Shown one piece after another: positions 42,058 through 53,651 of a stretch of DNA of 64,000 nucleotides. Numbering within the stretch: position 1 is the first letter of the stretch; each line of letters begins with the position of its first letter. The notes beneath the pieces are model-generated. The model was not told the DNA's origin. It saw only the letters and a program-made list of their open reading frames with translations, and ran no database searches. Location: the NCBI RefSeq assembly GCF_015706575.1, contig NW_024037059.1, positions 29,026,129 to 29,090,128 on the forward strand. The letters run 5' to 3'. The stretch is from Patiria miniata. Taxonomy: Eukaryota; Echinodermata; Asteroidea; Valvatida; Asterinidae. A program made the position numbers and the translations under genes.

Positions 42058-42933
42058 TAGGACTGTCCCGAATATCCGAATATTTGATCATCAACTGAAT
42101 ATTCAAATAGCTTTTTACCGGTTAGAATATTCGAAAGCACACAGCTATGCACGTACACGACTGTGATGGTAGTTTGTGACCTGTTCTGTCAAAATCAGAC
42201 TTTTCTGGGCATAAGGTCGAAAATGATATTTTTACATATTGTTAACATATGTTCTTTTTCCTTTTAATAGGTGGATTAATTTTTGAAACCGTTCATTTCT
42301 GGGCAGAGTTATGCGATTTTGCAGTTCATTGTGTCGATAAGTAGAAAACGGAGAAAATAGCCACGAATGTCACAAAACAGTTATTTCTTTAACTGAATAT
42401 ATACCTTATCAAAATCATCAAAAATAGGATATGTAGAGTTCAAATTAGAGTTTAAAACTTTCATAATATATTTCAGGCATGTTCAGGATTACAAATATGC
42501 AAGCATTTGAAAATCGATAAAAATCACCCCCACAGCGTTTTTTGGCCCTATCTCAATTTCAACCTCTGCCCAGAAGCGTCTGCTTTTGACAGAACAGGTC
42601 ACATTTAATCATAAAGTTGAGAGCCTTTATTGTCCGACAGCACTATTTGTCGACGGCGACAGCAACTTTTTTGTCGACGGCGTTTCATTGTTCTCATCCT
42701 TTTAGCAGGCTAAAGCCCTTGACAATTATAAAATAATTTCCAGTGCCCCATAACATCAATCACTCCATGCAAATTTTACCCGGTGCATTTTGCGTGCAAC
42801 ATTTGACGGGGCGTGGCGTCAGCATGCAGAGCTGGCGTGTGCAAACTTGAACAGCGAGTTTTGAATATTTGAATATTCAAAACGCAGTTTCGAATAATTG
42901 AATACTAAATTATTCGAAAATGAACAGCCCTTG
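42058..42933. mobile_element. Probable TIR element with ATTCGAATA-rich ends
   Basis: Left end AGGACTGTCCCGAATATCCG and right end TTCGAAAATGAACAGCCCTT are imperfect inverted repeats. Both subterminal regions carry GAATATTCAAA/TTCGAATA words. Target duplication is unclear. A second element is nested inside. Confidence 0.5.
42176..42602. mobile_element. Nested TIR element, 427 bp
   Basis: Perfect 19-bp inverted termini GTGACCTGTTCTGTCAAAA (42176-42194) and its reverse complement (42584-42602). The inversion extends inward imperfectly (TTTTCTGGGCA / GCCCAGAAGCG). Confidence 0.7.
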
Positions 42934-43439
42934 TTTCACTTCAAAGCGTAGGATCTCTGGGGGAGGTAGCTATCCGCAATACCTCACTTTGTGTGGTGCA
43001 AGTGACAAAATAATATGGAAGACAGTCTTTGACGACATTTGTGAAACTGTCTGAAGAGTTCTGATTTTTTTGGGGGGGGGGGATTGGTGGGAATTTGGAC
43101 ATGAATTTCACGGAGTGCGAGCCAGCGGGGATAAGATCAAATTAATACCGGTATGGATGAGTACGTTGCGTGCCTTTATGTGGAGCAAAAGGTGACGGTG
43201 CCTTCATGCGCGCCCCTGAATCGCCCCAACTCTGTCCGTTGTTAGCGCCCCCACCTGTTAGTAGAGAGGGTAGCAAATGAAGAACAAATGAAAAAAGGCA
43301 TCAAAATGGGTATGAGAAATTAATGCGAAATCAAACCATGCAATTCAAATACACCAAGGAATAAAGCACAAGTTAACCAGTTCGCGCTGGATGACGTGTA
43401 TACACGCAAAGGTTTTGCGGTATTTGGAACCGATGACGG

Positions 43440-43560
43440 ATAAACGCGCAGGGAGCGAGGCCGGAAGTATCTGTCAGCGACCCGCTCGCAGCGAGCGAGG
43501 CTGGGAATATGAGTGTGCTGCCTGAAGATGATGGCTTCAACCCGCCAGGTTAGAGGTCGA
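43440..43560. promoter_or_regulatory. CpG-rich stretch with ETS-type site
   Basis: CpG-dense stretch containing CCGGAAGTA at 43461-43469, the ETS/GABP core found in many housekeeping promoters. A plus-strand ATG at 43509 opens a 13-codon frame to a weak GTTAGA donor. I found no following exon, so a promoter is only a possibility. Confidence 0.25.
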
Positions 43561-43696
43561 GTGAAAAGTAATCCCGTGCCTCGTTCCGTTCTTGTCAAAA
43601 TAATACCGGCGCGAGAACATGATGCATATGAAATAATGATACTGCGGCCTGATAAATGTCAAAACTTAAGCATTTGAAATGTTCAATTAGTCAAGT

Positions 43697-43864
43697 AAAG
43701 GCCGGCTCATACTTCATGTGAATGCGATGCGAATTTGACGTCACGAAGCATTTGCTGCGGAATTCACCGGTGTTGAAATGTGTTCAACTCTTGTGAATTT
43801 GCAGCGTGAAAACTTGTCCTGACATCACAAACTTTGCGTTCGCGCCGAGTACGAACCAGCCTTT
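43697..43864 (+). mobile_element. Repeat family I, best copy
   Basis: Begins AAAGGCCGGCTCATACTTC and ends GAGTACGAACCAGCCTTT, inverted termini. The interior has two inverted halves around GGAATTCACCGGTGTTG. Relatives at about 26040-26193 and 50192-50312. Confidence 0.7.
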
Positions 43865-44051
43865 AGGGAGATGAATTAGACAGGCTTTTATATTTTAATT
43901 TAGCTGGAAAACACAGATGTCATTTTGATTGTGTTTTGCTTCTCATGCTGCTTTGCAATCTTATGATTTATATTTAGCGTAAAAACATCATTGTTCCAGG
44001 TTGTATATAGAATCACAAATCAAATCGCACAAAATACCTTTGCTTGCTCAA

Positions 44052-44057
44052 TTTATT
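44052..44057 (-). terminator. KHDRBS poly(A) signal
   Basis: AATAAA on the minus strand, about 110 bp past the KHDRBS stop at 44164-44166. Its spacing suits a short 3' UTR for the GYGKKK isoform. Confidence 0.55.
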
Positions 44058-44163
44058 ATCAAGTAACTTTTTTTGCAATCAGTGTTATTTCTGAAGATTT
44101 TAAGCAGCCACAGAACGCCAAAATGAATTAGAATATCATTCACAAACATAAGGAAACCAACAA

Positions 44164-47100
44164 TTATTTCTTCTTACCATATCCAGACGGGCCAAAGTTG
44201 TTATCTGATCCCATACCTTGATATCCTGCAGAACTGATATAAAATAAAAACAAGCAAGACCTCAAAATTGAACTGAAATCAGGACTTTTTGTTGAAATTT
44301 CCCATTTACCATGAATCATGACTACAAACAAATACATTGCTGTAAGAGTGAATATAAGGCTTTCAAACTATTTGGCCACTGCCCGAGAATGAAATGTCTT
44401 CATCTCAACTCCAGCTGAAGTGTATTGTAGGGAGCTTTAGATTGTCAACCAATTGAACTCTGGAGTGCATTAGCGGGCTTATCTGCCGGTCAGCAATAGA
44501 CCTTTATCATGCTGCCAACATTTCAGTCATGTTCCCTGTATCCAATAACAGTACTAAATGATAATGTGTTTTGTGCAGAAAGGAACCGGACTATTTTTCC
44601 TTCCAGCCTCGCTTTGGTTACGTTGATTTGAATGGGAAAAAATCAAGATGGCTGCAACATGATAATGGTCTATAGCCCTGATTTTGAGGCATGAGGAAGG
44701 CCTGGGGAGCTCATACAGACTTGCTTACTTTGGTTTGCCAGTGAGCTCTGAACGTAAGACTTGGTACTGTGGCAGATATTGGAGGGCAGTGAGATTAAAT
44801 ACAGAGAAGTCAATTCAGACAAATACTGAAGTATAATATTAACCCTTCTGCTCTGAACAGTCACAGAGTCAACAAACTCAATCCTCTTCCATGTCATGCC
44901 TTTTACACAGGCTAGTCACCAACAGTCCGATCATATTTCAAGCAAGCACTGTGACTAGTCAAATTCAGTCAACAGACAAAAGCAGAGAAGTGCTGGGCAC
45001 AGCTGGCTTATCAATCACCTACAGTCAAAGCATTGTTGTATCAACTTACATAAACAGTCACAGCCAGTCAATCCTGCTTTATGTGGGCTGGGAGCGCTTA
45101 ACTGTTGAAAACAGTCACTTGATTGATTTTTCGACTGAAAGGACAACTTTGCACAGAATGTATGTTTGCGTAGGAGGGTTAAAGAAGTACTCGACACTTA
45201 AAAAAATTAAAAAGGACAAGAAATAACCCAGCAACCGATAAAGATCAGACATTTCAACTTACCCTCCAGAACTGCTGTAACCATCGCTTCCTCTAGGGCT
45301 GTAGCCTTCATTATACTGTAACAAATATGTCAAACAAAAGCATTAACCCTTACCCTACTAGACCCTCCAATGCATGCCAATATGTGCCTCAAGAAAATCT
45401 CCTATGTTTTTTGCATGGCCCTCCAATATCTGCCATGTCATTTCAAGGGTAACTGGACAGGCACTCCAATACATGCCACAGAGAACAATGAGAGTCCTCT
45501 GATAACAAAGTGAGTGCCCCCAGCTGGTCAGTATCAGGCACCCTCCAGGGCCTCCAACTCCTGCCAATTGGAGCCTTCACTGTTAAGACTTGTTATCTGC
45601 CAAATAACTGCAGCTGGAGGGCATTGGCATAACCAACTGACATGCAGTAAACTACCCTCAGAGAGTAAGGGTTAATGTGGGCTATTCAAACAGTGTCTTT
45701 GTGATGGATGCCTCTGTACAAAAAAAGCACCCCCTTCACAATAAGCCACTTCGCTATCTCGATGAAGTAGTACATGTCAAAGGTCATTTGAAATAAAATC
45801 GCCGACATGATGAGATGTGATGATACGCGATGTTACGCGGATGCCCATCCTGCTTGTAATTAACAAGCGAGCGTTGTGCGCCCGTCTCCGTGCGCGCTTA
45901 TGCTCCTTCAATGAGCGTTCGATTATCCCGAGTGACCTGTGAACCATATCACTGAGCGCATGCACTGTGTTGCACCTGTCAGGGTCGGGAATAAATGATT
46001 GATGAATATCTCACCTCTTGTTGTGCTGCTGGCGGTGGCCCCATTCTACCAGAATTAAACCCGGAAGGCGGCGGTTGTTGCTGCCTACCAAACCCTCCTT
46101 GGTAGCCGCCTCGGCCTCCTCCAGGTCCGCCTCTGACTGACGGACTTGGCGAAGTGCCAGCACCACCAGGGGGTCCGGGGAACGACCTCCCAGGTCCTTG
46201 TGGGGGTTGATGCTGAGGAGCAGGGAACCTGCTTGGCATATTGGGTGGTCCACCCCCACCACCGCCTGCTCCACCTCCGCCTGCTCCACCTCCGCCTCGT
46301 CCCATAGGGCTAGGAGGTGAAATACCGCCCCTTGAGCCACCGCCCCCCACGTTAGCAAAGCCACGCCCAGGGCCTGGAGGGACTTCTGTGTAGGAGCCAC
46401 TGATGAGGGCCAACTCACGCAGCTGGCTCTGCCGGATTTCATCATTAGGGTCCTGGAGAACACAAAGTACACAAAGCGTTTTAGTGCGTTACAAATGTTT
46501 AAATATTGAAACATATATGGATTTAACCTTCAAAGTGCCTGGGGAGGACACCCCCCCCCCTTCCTTTTATTCTAATATCGCCCAGCGATTTATCCCATGC
46601 TGAGCCTTTGAGCTTGTACACTGATATGTACCGGACATTTTGATGCAAATTTCATAAAAATCAATCGTAGTGATGTCACAAATAAGCAAATTTCAATGCG
46701 AATGGGAAAAGAATCGTTCCTGTTTTCATTGACTGTGTATAGAAAAATGCTTACTTAATTCATAAATGAACTAACTTTGCATAATTATTTATAAGCATGA
46801 TCCCACAAAATTTCATTACATTGGTTTTTGGACATTTACAATACAAGAAATCAGAAAAAAAATTTTTATAAGAGTTAAATGCCAACTATGTACATCATTG
46901 CTGGCTATTGCAAGATGTTCCATTCTAATGCAAGGATTTCTGGAAGTTTCCACTTTCTTCCATATTCCACTGCAAGACACTTTTCTTGTTACTGAATACA
47001 TGGTTGTCAAAAAAAAAAGGTTTACACTTTTTCAGAGGCAGATTTCTCAAAATTGAAGAGACATGTTAAAATTGTTGTAAGACATTCGTTTACTACAAGA

Positions 47101-50100
47101 TCTTGGTGGTATATGGTGAAAGAGGCATTGAAAATAAAGCTCAAGTTAAGAAATAGCGGCCATTTACAGAAAAACAACTATGGCAGTCATGTAAACCTAA
47201 TTACAATTACTGCAGTTCTTAGTGCATGCAGTGCTATCATGTTGACCATATCTCATAGACTTGCGTGTTGACAAACTGGTTTTTGACCGTCTTTCTTTAA
47301 ACCATTGCCATTTCTTAATTTAGGCTTTATTTTCAGCGCCGTTTTCACTATATACCACGAACATGCTGTAGTATAGGAATAGCTTGAAACAATTATAACA
47401 TGTCTCCACAATTCCAAGCAATCTGCATCTGAAACAGTGCAAACATTTTTGGACCACCCTGTAAAACGATGAAAAACTTACTGGGATGAGATATTTTCTG
47501 ACTTCAGATATTCCATAGGCCATCCTGTTGTATGCATCAGCGGCGGGAGCGAAGACCTCAATCAAGACATGGAGGTCGTCGTTCAAATGAGCGTTCTTCT
47601 CGGCACCTTCTTCACGAAGTTCATCTTCCTGAAATATCACACATCCCCGAATTATTGCCACGAATACCACGATCTATCCCGAATAAAAATTCTTGATGGG
47701 ATCGGAAGAAATTAGCCCCGATTTGCTATTTGTAAGAATAACTCAAGAATGAAGCAAAAATAATCAAGAACTAAGTACGAATTGGAAGCCGAATCAGACC
47801 GAACCAAGCCGAAAGATTGCGATTTAGTGCAGAATAAAACCGAATTGTAGCAATTTAGTCAAGAATATCATATGAATAACTCAAGAATTATCCAGAATGA
47901 CCCAGAGTTACATGTATGCCGATTTAGTATATTCGTAAGTTATGCCTATAATATTGTTACATTTCTTGATATATTCCTAATGATTCGGTATGATTCTGAA
48001 CTAATAACACCAAAAATAACTCTACGAAACTTTTAAAAATGCTGTAAGAATATCCAGAATGCTGTAAGAATATCCAGAATTAGTTACGAATACAACAAGA
48101 ATAAACCAAGTATTGAAATTGGTTTCCAAATCACCACGACAATTTTGAACATGTACAAAATTGTCGGGGCGCTTCACGATCTTTCACCGAACCAACAAAA
48201 TCATTCCAAGGCAGCCAAGAACCATTCACCGAGTTACTCAAGAATTGCTATTCGCGGCGATTCGGCCTAAAAATATCAGGATTATGTGAACCTAACGTAA
48301 GGAACACTTTTTGTGCAACTATCTACTCTTCTTAAATGTATGAAAACTATCTGACATCCCTTTTTTGGTTAAGTTTATTGAAAAGTGCACTTCTTTAACC
48401 CCAACCTCCCCCAACCCATCAAAATCCAACGGCATGTTTTGTTGGAATCTGTCAGGATGGGTACAGTACCCCTAAACTGACAGTCTTTTACATTGGGTTG
48501 GCACACCTCCAGAATCAAAGACAGAAATATGTGAGTGCAGTTTCCCATATGGTGTTGGAATTTGCCAAGATGGGTATGGTTCCTAGTAAATTATGCTAGG
48601 GAGTTAGGGTTAAACATTTAAAATTGTCCATGCTTTTCTGGACAACTGAGGGGCTGATGCTGGGAGGTCATTTCAGGAAGACAATGTTCAGTTTAGGGGT
48701 TTTCTGTTCAAATTGTGAACCCAAAATTTGTTCATTGAAAAAATTTGTGAGAAAGTTTTGCTTATTTCCATGTACTAACACAACGACAACTCAACAAAAA
48801 AAAGAAAATTTACAACAGCAAAACATCCCAAATTCTAACAACTTTTTCTGCTGAAATAGCTGTAACATTGAGATATCTGCCTGGAATGACATCACAGTTT
48901 TGCTCATGAATATAGAAATTTACATTAGCATAAATCAAAAAAAGGCACCAAACTACCCTTGAAATGGCAAAATGAAAATTGTAACTAAGGTTAAATAGGA
49001 CACAAAGGTGCATTTTCAAGGATTGCATTAAACACTTTACATTGCACGGCCTTTCAATAAGCCAGTTTCATAATACGAAGCTAGACTCATTTTGCATGAG
49101 GTTTTCATTTACCATTAGTGAATACTGTAAATGTAAAATCCAATTTCACTTTTGTTATTAGTAAAATACAACATTTGCTTTTGCTGTAATTTTCAGAAGT
49201 GGATGAATTTGGGGGTCTAGCATGTTGTAGCAAATATTGCTAGAGCAACCTGTTTAAAGTTTTGTGTTCCTAGATGCTGGAAATATCTAGGGAAAAAATG
49301 TTGTTCTTGTAGTCTGGTTCCCTTACTTCAGACGAAACGTAGCAATTTATAAACGTCGGGGAATTGTCAGGTCAGGGAACCAGACTAGCTCGCTTGCACC
49401 CGTTCACGGATGTGTAACTGATTGCAAACAAAATGTGGACCAACTAAATTTGGTAACTTGGGGGCACTATTTAAAAACACTTTTTTTCCCAACCATAATG
49501 GGTCGACCATCGTTGAAAACTGATACAAAAATTCCACTTTTCTTGAAAATGACAGCACAGCAGGTGCCACGATTTAACAGGATGCTTGAGACTATTATTC
49601 ACTTACAGTCAAGTAAGGTATTTCATAATATTTTGGTAGTTTTATTTTTGATGTTTGTTAATGTTGTATATTTCCTTTAATCGTCAATCACATTTCAGCT
49701 TGTTTATTTAGATACAAACCTAATCGACTCAGCAGCAGTTTGCTGCAAACATAGCCTACTCCTGTGATATCCTACCTTTTTCTTGTCCCTCAGAGATCCT
49801 CGTCCTAAGATGGACATCCGCGTCCCCGTCATTTCTTGCATTCTTTTCAACGAATTCCCCCTCGGGCCGAGTAACTTCCCGACAAAGTTGAACTAAGATT
49901 GAGAAACAACATTTGAAATGAGTCATTCAAAACATTTTGGTTGACTCTTTCTCTTTTACCCATCGAATGAGTTATTCACTAATGAATTTATACTGTACTG
50001 TGTTGCATCTGGCAAGGTTAATGAGAAATTTATGAGGCTGGGATTATCCACAATTGCACCCGACTATCTCAAATACTATGACCAAATAACGTACGCCTAG

Positions 50101-53100
50101 ACTTTTCATTTCTATAACAGCCCAGCAAACTAGTAACCACTTATAAATTGCCCATAAGAAAAGTCATAAAATCATGAATTATTGCCAGTTCAAACATAAC
50201 GCGAATACGAAGCGATTTGACATCATGAAAAATTTGCTGTGCGAAAAATTGGCATGACATCACATAATTTCACATTTTAGTTTGCTTTCAGGCTAGTATG
50301 AACCATTCTTTACATTTACCAACCTTTGGATGTTCATTGACGGGGATGAGTACCCTGACTTCTAACTTCAGTGGCTTATCTGTGATAATATCCACGTATT
50401 TGGGTGGTTTGATGGTACCCGACTCCAGCCGCTTTATTTCTGCAACAGAAAACATTTTGATGAATTCTATAATCTTGCAATTTTGGCACTTTGTTCAAAC
50501 AATGACCAATGTAAGACACAATCAATATGAACTTTTTACCTTTAAATCTGAAGAAAAGAATTATGCATGATTTCATCTCCTGACATTTCAAAGTGAATTT
50601 TAGTAGATTTTGACATGCAGTGTTCTCCAACTTTGAAAATTAAAGGTTGGCGCTGGGGTCGGCGGGGACTCCTGCGAGTGCGGAGCCCTTACAGCGTGGG
50701 GTCCGGGGCCCGCTTAAGGGCCCCGGGAAAATTTTGGATTCTAGATGCTCTGTGGTGCAATCTGAGGCGATTCTCCAGGCCAGTTCCCCCGATTTTTTTA
50801 GCATTCAAAAATTTCCTTTTCAACCTAAAGCAGACTTCTCTCAGATCAAATGACACCTTTTTGTAATTTTGAAAAACAAAATGGGATACAAATTACGTTT
50901 TTTTTAACGCGATTTTATGGGTGGTGTCGGTGCCGTGCGATCGTCATCTTTATTTTCATGTTGCGTTTTGTCGTTGTCATCGTCATTTTCCCCCCAAATT
51001 TCCCTCTATTTATGACCTACCTGTATGTTCTTAAATGTCGCCAACTAGTTTGGTAAGTCAAATAAATTAAAAGTGGATTTTGTTCTCTTAGGGAACCCAT
51101 GGAGGAATAAGAACACATTCTTATTCCTCCATGGGGAACCGGGCCCATACACGATCGCCATTTATAACTTTTGACAATCGGCATGATCGGAACACCATGT
51201 GCACGCGTGTTTTGGCCTCGAGCTCGTTTGCCTTCGTACAAAAACATCAATGCGTATTATATTGTGTACCGCGCGTGCAAGCACTGAGAAAAAGAAAGTC
51301 GGTTGGCTGCACGTAAGATCTGCCGTACGTACTCCTGCTGGTGTGTGTGTGTACTAATACAGATATATATTTTTGCGGCGGGGTTGTCGCTACTTGAAGT
51401 ATCGGCACACTCCGGAACTGGGGATTCAGTGCAGTGTGTGTACATCGCGCGTAGGTAATAGTCGTACGGTGCATGGGGAATCGCTGGTGTTTGCACGGCC
51501 GGCCGTGCGTGTGATTGATTCAGCGAGATTTTAAGACAACCCCGATCGGGCTGGGATGACATCGAAATACACTGTTAATGTGTGGAAAAACAACTGAAAT
51601 CAATTATTTTAGTTGTAGATGTACACTGTAGAGTCAAAAAAATTAAACCTGGCGGCAGGATTTTAAAGCTTGGCGGGGACTTCTTAAACATGGCGGGCGC
51701 CGCAGAAAGCATGGCGGGGCGCCAGGTTTGTTCTACATGTTGGAGAACACTGGACATGATATCTGTTCGGATCCAACTCATGATCACAATTAACCTTAAA
51801 CTTCCCAAATCATCCAAAATACTCTTTGCAAAATGGAGGATTTTGCAGGATTGAGGTTATATGGCAAAAGTGTGTGGCCTATTTCGGAGGATGCACTGTG
51901 TCAAGGTCTTAGTCCGGACCTTGTGTTGTTGATGCGCAGCCGTGCATAAGTTTAGGCCTATATTACACTTGAATTCCTACGCACTGCTGCAGGATGTCAC
52001 TGGCTCTGCCTCAACATATTGACAGTGTTTGATGGAAGATTTTGCAGGATTGAGGCACTGGTCACCCCTCCAAGGACCACATTCAAGAAACAATGGATGA
52101 TTTTGGAGGATTGAGGCTGTATGCTATTTTTACATGGAGGGAGTTGGAGGATGTTGCAGGATTGAGGTAGCATCCAAGCCAAAATGCCTAGGGAGTTAAG
52201 GTTAATTATGTCCAATTTGCCATAAAAAATTTGGGGTTTTTTTATGTCGTGTAGGCCTATGTGGGATTGTGAATTCTCCAAATTTCTTACATAGGCCTAA
52301 TAATATGACATATGCAGTTTGTTGAATATCATATCTTTTTTAAAGCTAAAAACGTGCATTTTGAGCTTGTTGACGCTGTGTTGTTGACGCTGGTTGGCAC
52401 TTTGTTGACGCTAAATAGCATGACCGGACAGACACGACTGACACCCAAACCTTTTCGATATTCACAATGCTTATTGGGTCTGGACAACAAGCAAACCAGG
52501 CAATGTTTGGAAGTGTACATTTAGCTGGCTAAATTACAGAATAATTACAGAATACCCCGCCACTTGGAAATACACCCCTAAAATCTCTGGCTACGAGGTT
52601 GGAATCACTTGAGAAGGAAGCAACACAAAATGAATGGGAGTTGCTAAAAAAAAGTCCCAAAAGACCAACTCCCCTGTTGCCGGCTACGCGGATACGGAGT
52701 GGGAGTGCAGTGGAGCATGACGTGTGTAGGCCTATTACACACAGTAGCGCTGAGAAGGTTTGAGGGCAATGAACCGTGACTCCGTAGCCAGCTACGAGGT
52801 GCATAGATCGAGTGGCGGGGTATTCTGCAATTGTGCCCCCACACCTTTATCAACTCATGACGGTCCTACTAAAATGTGTCAACAAGCGTCAACTGGCGTC
52901 AACAAACTTCAACGGTCATCAACCCAGCGTCAACACATTTGTACGGCTGTTGCCTGTCATTCAGTTTTGGTCAAAAGTGCGCCCGCATACATGCACTTTT
53001 GACCAAAACTGAATGACAGGCAACAGCCGTACAAATGCACGTTGTCAAAATTTGATGCAAGCTAGTGAGGGCGCGATTTATCACAACCCATGACGTCATG

Positions 53101-53651
53101 CAACACGACGCTTTCGTGAACAATGGCTGTAAAAGTCGTCCGAATTCAACTCAAAATTACAAGATTACTAGACCTCTGAAGGTGCTGAATTTAACGTTTT
53201 GTTGATGTTAAGCAGTTGTAGATGGCATTGTGTGAGTATAAAGTGACAAAATAATTGCGATTTCGAATGGATTTTCGGCTCCCTTAGCATAGCAACGGAC
53301 TCTCCGTCCAAATACCACATGTGGATTTGTGACGGTTAATACAGCCGTAGTCCAGTATTACCGTCACATTTATTGGGACTTAGCATGTTCTGAACAGTTC
53401 AGTGCTTATCTAGCAAAATAGCATTCATTTAAATTTAGCCGGCGCCGGCTAAATATAGGCCTACACTGCCAACAAACGTTCCCATTGTTTCTGCATGTTA
53501 TAAATTGTCCGGAAAGTGGGCAACAACTGAAATTGTTATTACCTTCATTTATGAGTTTTGTGGCGCAAGGACAGTTGGTTAGATCGAGCTCCTCCAGTTC
53601 TTCCTTGAATTGTTTAATGCGAGCAGATCTGTCTTCTGAAGTTTCCATCAT
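44164..53651 (-). CDS. KHDRBS: KHDRBS/Sam68-like STAR-family RNA-binding protein (7 exons, 349 aa)
   Basis: Nuclear RNA-binding and splicing regulator family. Minus-strand exons: 53651-53543, 50439-50324, 49892-49776, 47628-47482, 46452-46015, 45315-45263, 44233-44164; total 1050 nt, all phases agree and all introns are GT-AG. An in-frame TGA directly precedes the ATG pair. QUA1-like helix residues 1-45 ([15 protein letters not shown]); maxi-KH with [20 protein letters not shown] and the GxxG loop GPRG at 84-87, then [43 protein letters not shown]2 [18 protein letters not shown]. Exon 5 adds a Gly/Pro/Arg-rich tail ([30 protein letters not shown]). The short tail [14 protein letters not shown] ends the protein, whereas vertebrate members end in a Tyr-rich YGRY tail. 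Length matches KHDRBS2/3 (about 350). Which vertebrate paralogue it is closest to cannot be told by eye. Confidence 0.93.
44496..44673 (+). mobile_element. MITE family F, copy 2
   Basis: Begins ATAGACCTTTATCATGCTGCC and ends GGCTGCAACATGATAATGGTC plus TAT. Copies at 8251-8420 and 56840-57020. It lies in the last intron of KHDRBS. Confidence 0.8.
44839..45182 (-). mobile_element. TTAA MITE family B, copy 2
   Basis: TTAACCCTTCTGCTC to GCGTAGGAGGGTTAA, 344 bp with TTAA at both ends, inverted relative to 26380-26714. It lies in KHDRBS intron 6. Confidence 0.88.
45343..45675 (-). mobile_element. TTAA MITE family D, copy 2
   Basis: 333 bp TTAA to TTAA, opposite orientation to 15460-15792 and essentially the same sequence; the internal 69-codon frame translates identically. 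It lies in KHDRBS intron 5. Confidence 0.9.
45770..45990 (+). repeat. Interspersed repeat M, second copy
   Basis: Shares CTATCTCGATGAAGTAGTAC, GATGTTACGCGGATGC, CAATGAGCGTTCG and GTGACCTGTGAACCATAT with the inverted, interrupted copy at 33851-34370. It lies in KHDRBS intron 5, close to exon 5. Confidence 0.7.
47690..48290. repeat. Degenerate AAGAAT/CCGAAT-rich low-complexity region
   Basis: Dense irregular recurrence of AACTCAAGAAT, TAAGAATATCCAGAAT and CCGAATC words, with one clear direct repeat (ATGCTGTAAGAATATCCAGA twice, 48041-48078). It lies in KHDRBS intron 3, directly after exon 4 on the genomic plus side. Confidence 0.5.
48395..48613 (+). mobile_element. TTAA MITE family E
   Basis: TTAACCCCAACCTCCC at the left, GGGAGTTAGGGTTAA at the right, 219 bp. 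Ends resemble families B, C and D. It lies in KHDRBS intron 3. Confidence 0.65.
49157..49680 (+). mobile_element. TTAA MITE family A, copy 4
   Basis: Diverged from copies 2 and 3, opposite orientation. It retains GTAGTCTGGTTCCC, GGTCAGGGAACCAGACTAG and the right end TTTCCTTTAA. The internal palindrome is decayed. It lies in KHDRBS intron 3, about 95 bp from exon 3. Confidence 0.8.
50192..50312 (+). mobile_element. Repeat family I, short copy
   Basis: TTTGACATCATGAAAAATTTG, TGGCATGACATCACAT and the end GGCTAGTATGAACCATTC relate to 43697-43864. It ends about 12 bp before KHDRBS exon 2 on the genomic plus side, i.e. just inside intron 2. Confidence 0.5.
50618..51752 (+). mobile_element. 1.1 kb DNA element with 6-bp target duplication (J2)
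   Basis: Termini CAGTGTTCTCCAAC and GTTGGAGAACACTG are perfect inverted repeats, flanked directly by GACATG on both sides (50612-50617 and 51753-51758). The interior includes a perfect 18-bp hairpin (51096-51113 with 51118-51135, CCCATGGAGGAATAAGAA) and no transposase. It lies in KHDRBS intron 1. Confidence 0.85.
51790..52205 (+). mobile_element. TTAA MITE family C, copy 2
   Basis: TTAACCTTAAACTTCCC to GGGAGTTAAGGTTAA. It matches the right-hand part of 16149-16719, including GGAGGATGCACTGTGTCA-type words and CAGGATTGAGG repeats. It lies in KHDRBS intron 1. Confidence 0.78.
52360..52935. repeat. GTTGACGC / GCGTCAAC inverted region
   Basis: GTTGACGCT words at 52370-52412 are mirrored by GCGTCAAC words at 52876-52935. 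Inside, ACAGAATACCCCGCCACT at about 52545 is mirrored by AGTGGCGGGGTATTCTG at about 52810. This looks like a decayed foldback element in KHDRBS intron 1. Confidence 0.55.
52937..53036. repeat. Perfect 44-bp hairpin
   Basis: Arms 52937-52980 and 52993-53036 are exact reverse complements across all 44 bp, with a 12-nt loop. The arm begins ATTTGTACGGCTGTTGCC and ends TTGGTCAAAAGTGC. It lies in KHDRBS intron 1, so the hairpin would be in the pre-mRNA. Confidence 0.9.

Noticed and set aside
43509..43548. First coding exon MSVLPEDDGFNPP
   Set aside because: Only 13 codons, weak GTTAGA donor and no partner exon found.
43320..43598. 92-codon minus-strand frame
   Set aside because: Arises in CpG-rich DNA where stops are rare. 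No supporting signals.
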